A stretch of 15,403 bases of DNA from Campylobacteraceae bacterium. Its GTDB lineage: Bacteria > Campylobacterota > Campylobacteria > Campylobacterales > Sulfurospirillaceae. Positions 14,940 through 15,403 of the stretch are shown here, in pieces. Position 1 is the stretch's first letter. Every line of letters starts with the position of its first letter. The notes under the pieces were generated by a model. It was not told where the DNA came from. It did no database searches and was given only the letters and a program-made list of their open reading frames with translations. Location: positions 1-15,403 of the forward strand of contig JALUMZ010000037.1 of the NCBI GenBank assembly GCA_027055635.1, read 5' to 3'. The position numbers were made by a program, and so were the translations under genes.

Positions 14940-15403
14940 TTTGTATCCTTTTGGATATAAATGCCACAAGAGATATGACAAATATAAACGAGCCTACTAT
15001 CATAGGAATCTGAGTAAGATAGATAGGTGTCTCAGAAACTCCCTCAGAGAGTATATCAAAACTATAAGCATCTATCATCATGAGAGTAACTCTATATAAT
15101 ATAAAAGAGATGACACCTAGCGTAATAACTCCGGCAAAGATATCAAAATAGTTCTGTATCTTTTTTGGAAGTCTTGAGGTTAGTATATTGATTCTAATGT
15201 GTCCTTTTTGACTAAAAGTATAACCAAGCCCCAAAAAGACAGAAGCAAGATAAAAATACCCACTATACTCATCTGCCACCATGGTTGATTTGTCGAAAAG
15301 TGTTCTTGAAAATATTTCTGTAAGTATCAATAGTATCAAAGAGACAATAAAGAGTGCTGAAAGAAGGGCTCCCAATCCTGAAAGCCCCTTTTCAAATTTT
15401 ATA
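14929..15403 (-). CDS. dctQ: TRAP transporter small membrane subunit (DctQ type), 5' end cut by window edge
   Basis: Four hydrophobic helices and the family features TEIFSRTLFDKSTMVADEYSG, where the R precedes the E/W-type segment, and GLGYTFSQKGHIRINIL, typical of DctQ. It partners DctM in the inner membrane. The frame is open through 15403, reading IKFEKGLSGLGALL at the edge, so the true start lies outside the window; the TTG at 15375 is internal. It overlaps the dctM start by 11 bases, so the two are translationally coupled. A dctP solute-binding gene is expected upstream, beyond the edge. Confidence 0.9.
   Translation of the reverse strand, partial: IKFEKGLSGLGALLSALFIVSLILLILTEIFSRTLFDKSTMVADEYSGYFYLASVFLGLGYTFSQKGHIRINILTSRLPKKIQNYFDIFAGVITLGVISFILYRVTLMMIDAYSFDILSEGVSETPIYLTQIPMIVGSFIFVISLVAFISKRIQNDS

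Noticed and set aside
14940..14981. 14-residue N-terminal extension of DctM
   Set aside because: The AAAAGGA ribosome site and family-like N-terminus both support the start at 14939.

Overview
The window looks like chromosome of a free-living, flagellated member of the Campylobacterota (Epsilonproteobacteria), probably near Sulfurimonas, Sulfuricurvum or Sulfurospirillum. The reasons are the AT-rich base composition, aconitase B beside a short four-helix FtsK, an ~800-residue FlgL with an RpoN (sigma-54) promoter, promoters that show a good -10 box with little -35 box, and a TRAP transporter. The genus is inference; no 16S rRNA gene is present.

Layout. From 1 to 7796 everything reads leftward: a 3'-truncated MetF-like methylenetetrahydrofolate reductase (1-601), acnB (657-3212), ftsK (3267-5330, possibly starting at 5351) and flgL (5397-7796). 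A 153-base divergent region holds a sigma-54 promoter for flgL and a sigma-70-type promoter for the HU gene hup (7950-8228), which ends in a strong terminator. A tRNA-Leu(CAA) gene follows (8309-8394), then an overlapping dedA-PAP2 pair (8443-9748) that could serve lipid-carrier recycling, then a small unrecognised disordered protein with its own promoter (9814-10032). Reading leftward from 12625 is a TonB-dependent receptor translationally coupled to a small membrane protein. Divergent to it is a lipoprotein gene (12691-13406), followed by a 54-residue four-cysteine protein (13427-13591). At the right edge, reading leftward, are the large and small membrane subunits of a TRAP transporter (dctM, and dctQ truncated by the window edge).

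The most unusual structure is a 268-bp non-coding insertion at 13042-13309 that breaks the lipoprotein gene. It has 34-nt terminal inverted repeats that include a flanking TA. Inside are two long hairpins (20 and 16 bp stems) whose interiors are inverted copies of each other (about 25 nt). No transposase is visible. It looks like a miniature inverted-repeat element (MITE) that is palindromic at nearly every level, and the three single-base stem discrepancies all remain G-U pairs in the RNA of the host-gene strand. Besides this element, the window is mostly housekeeping genes in ordinary arrangement, with smaller points of interest such as a possible ATT start for ftsK.
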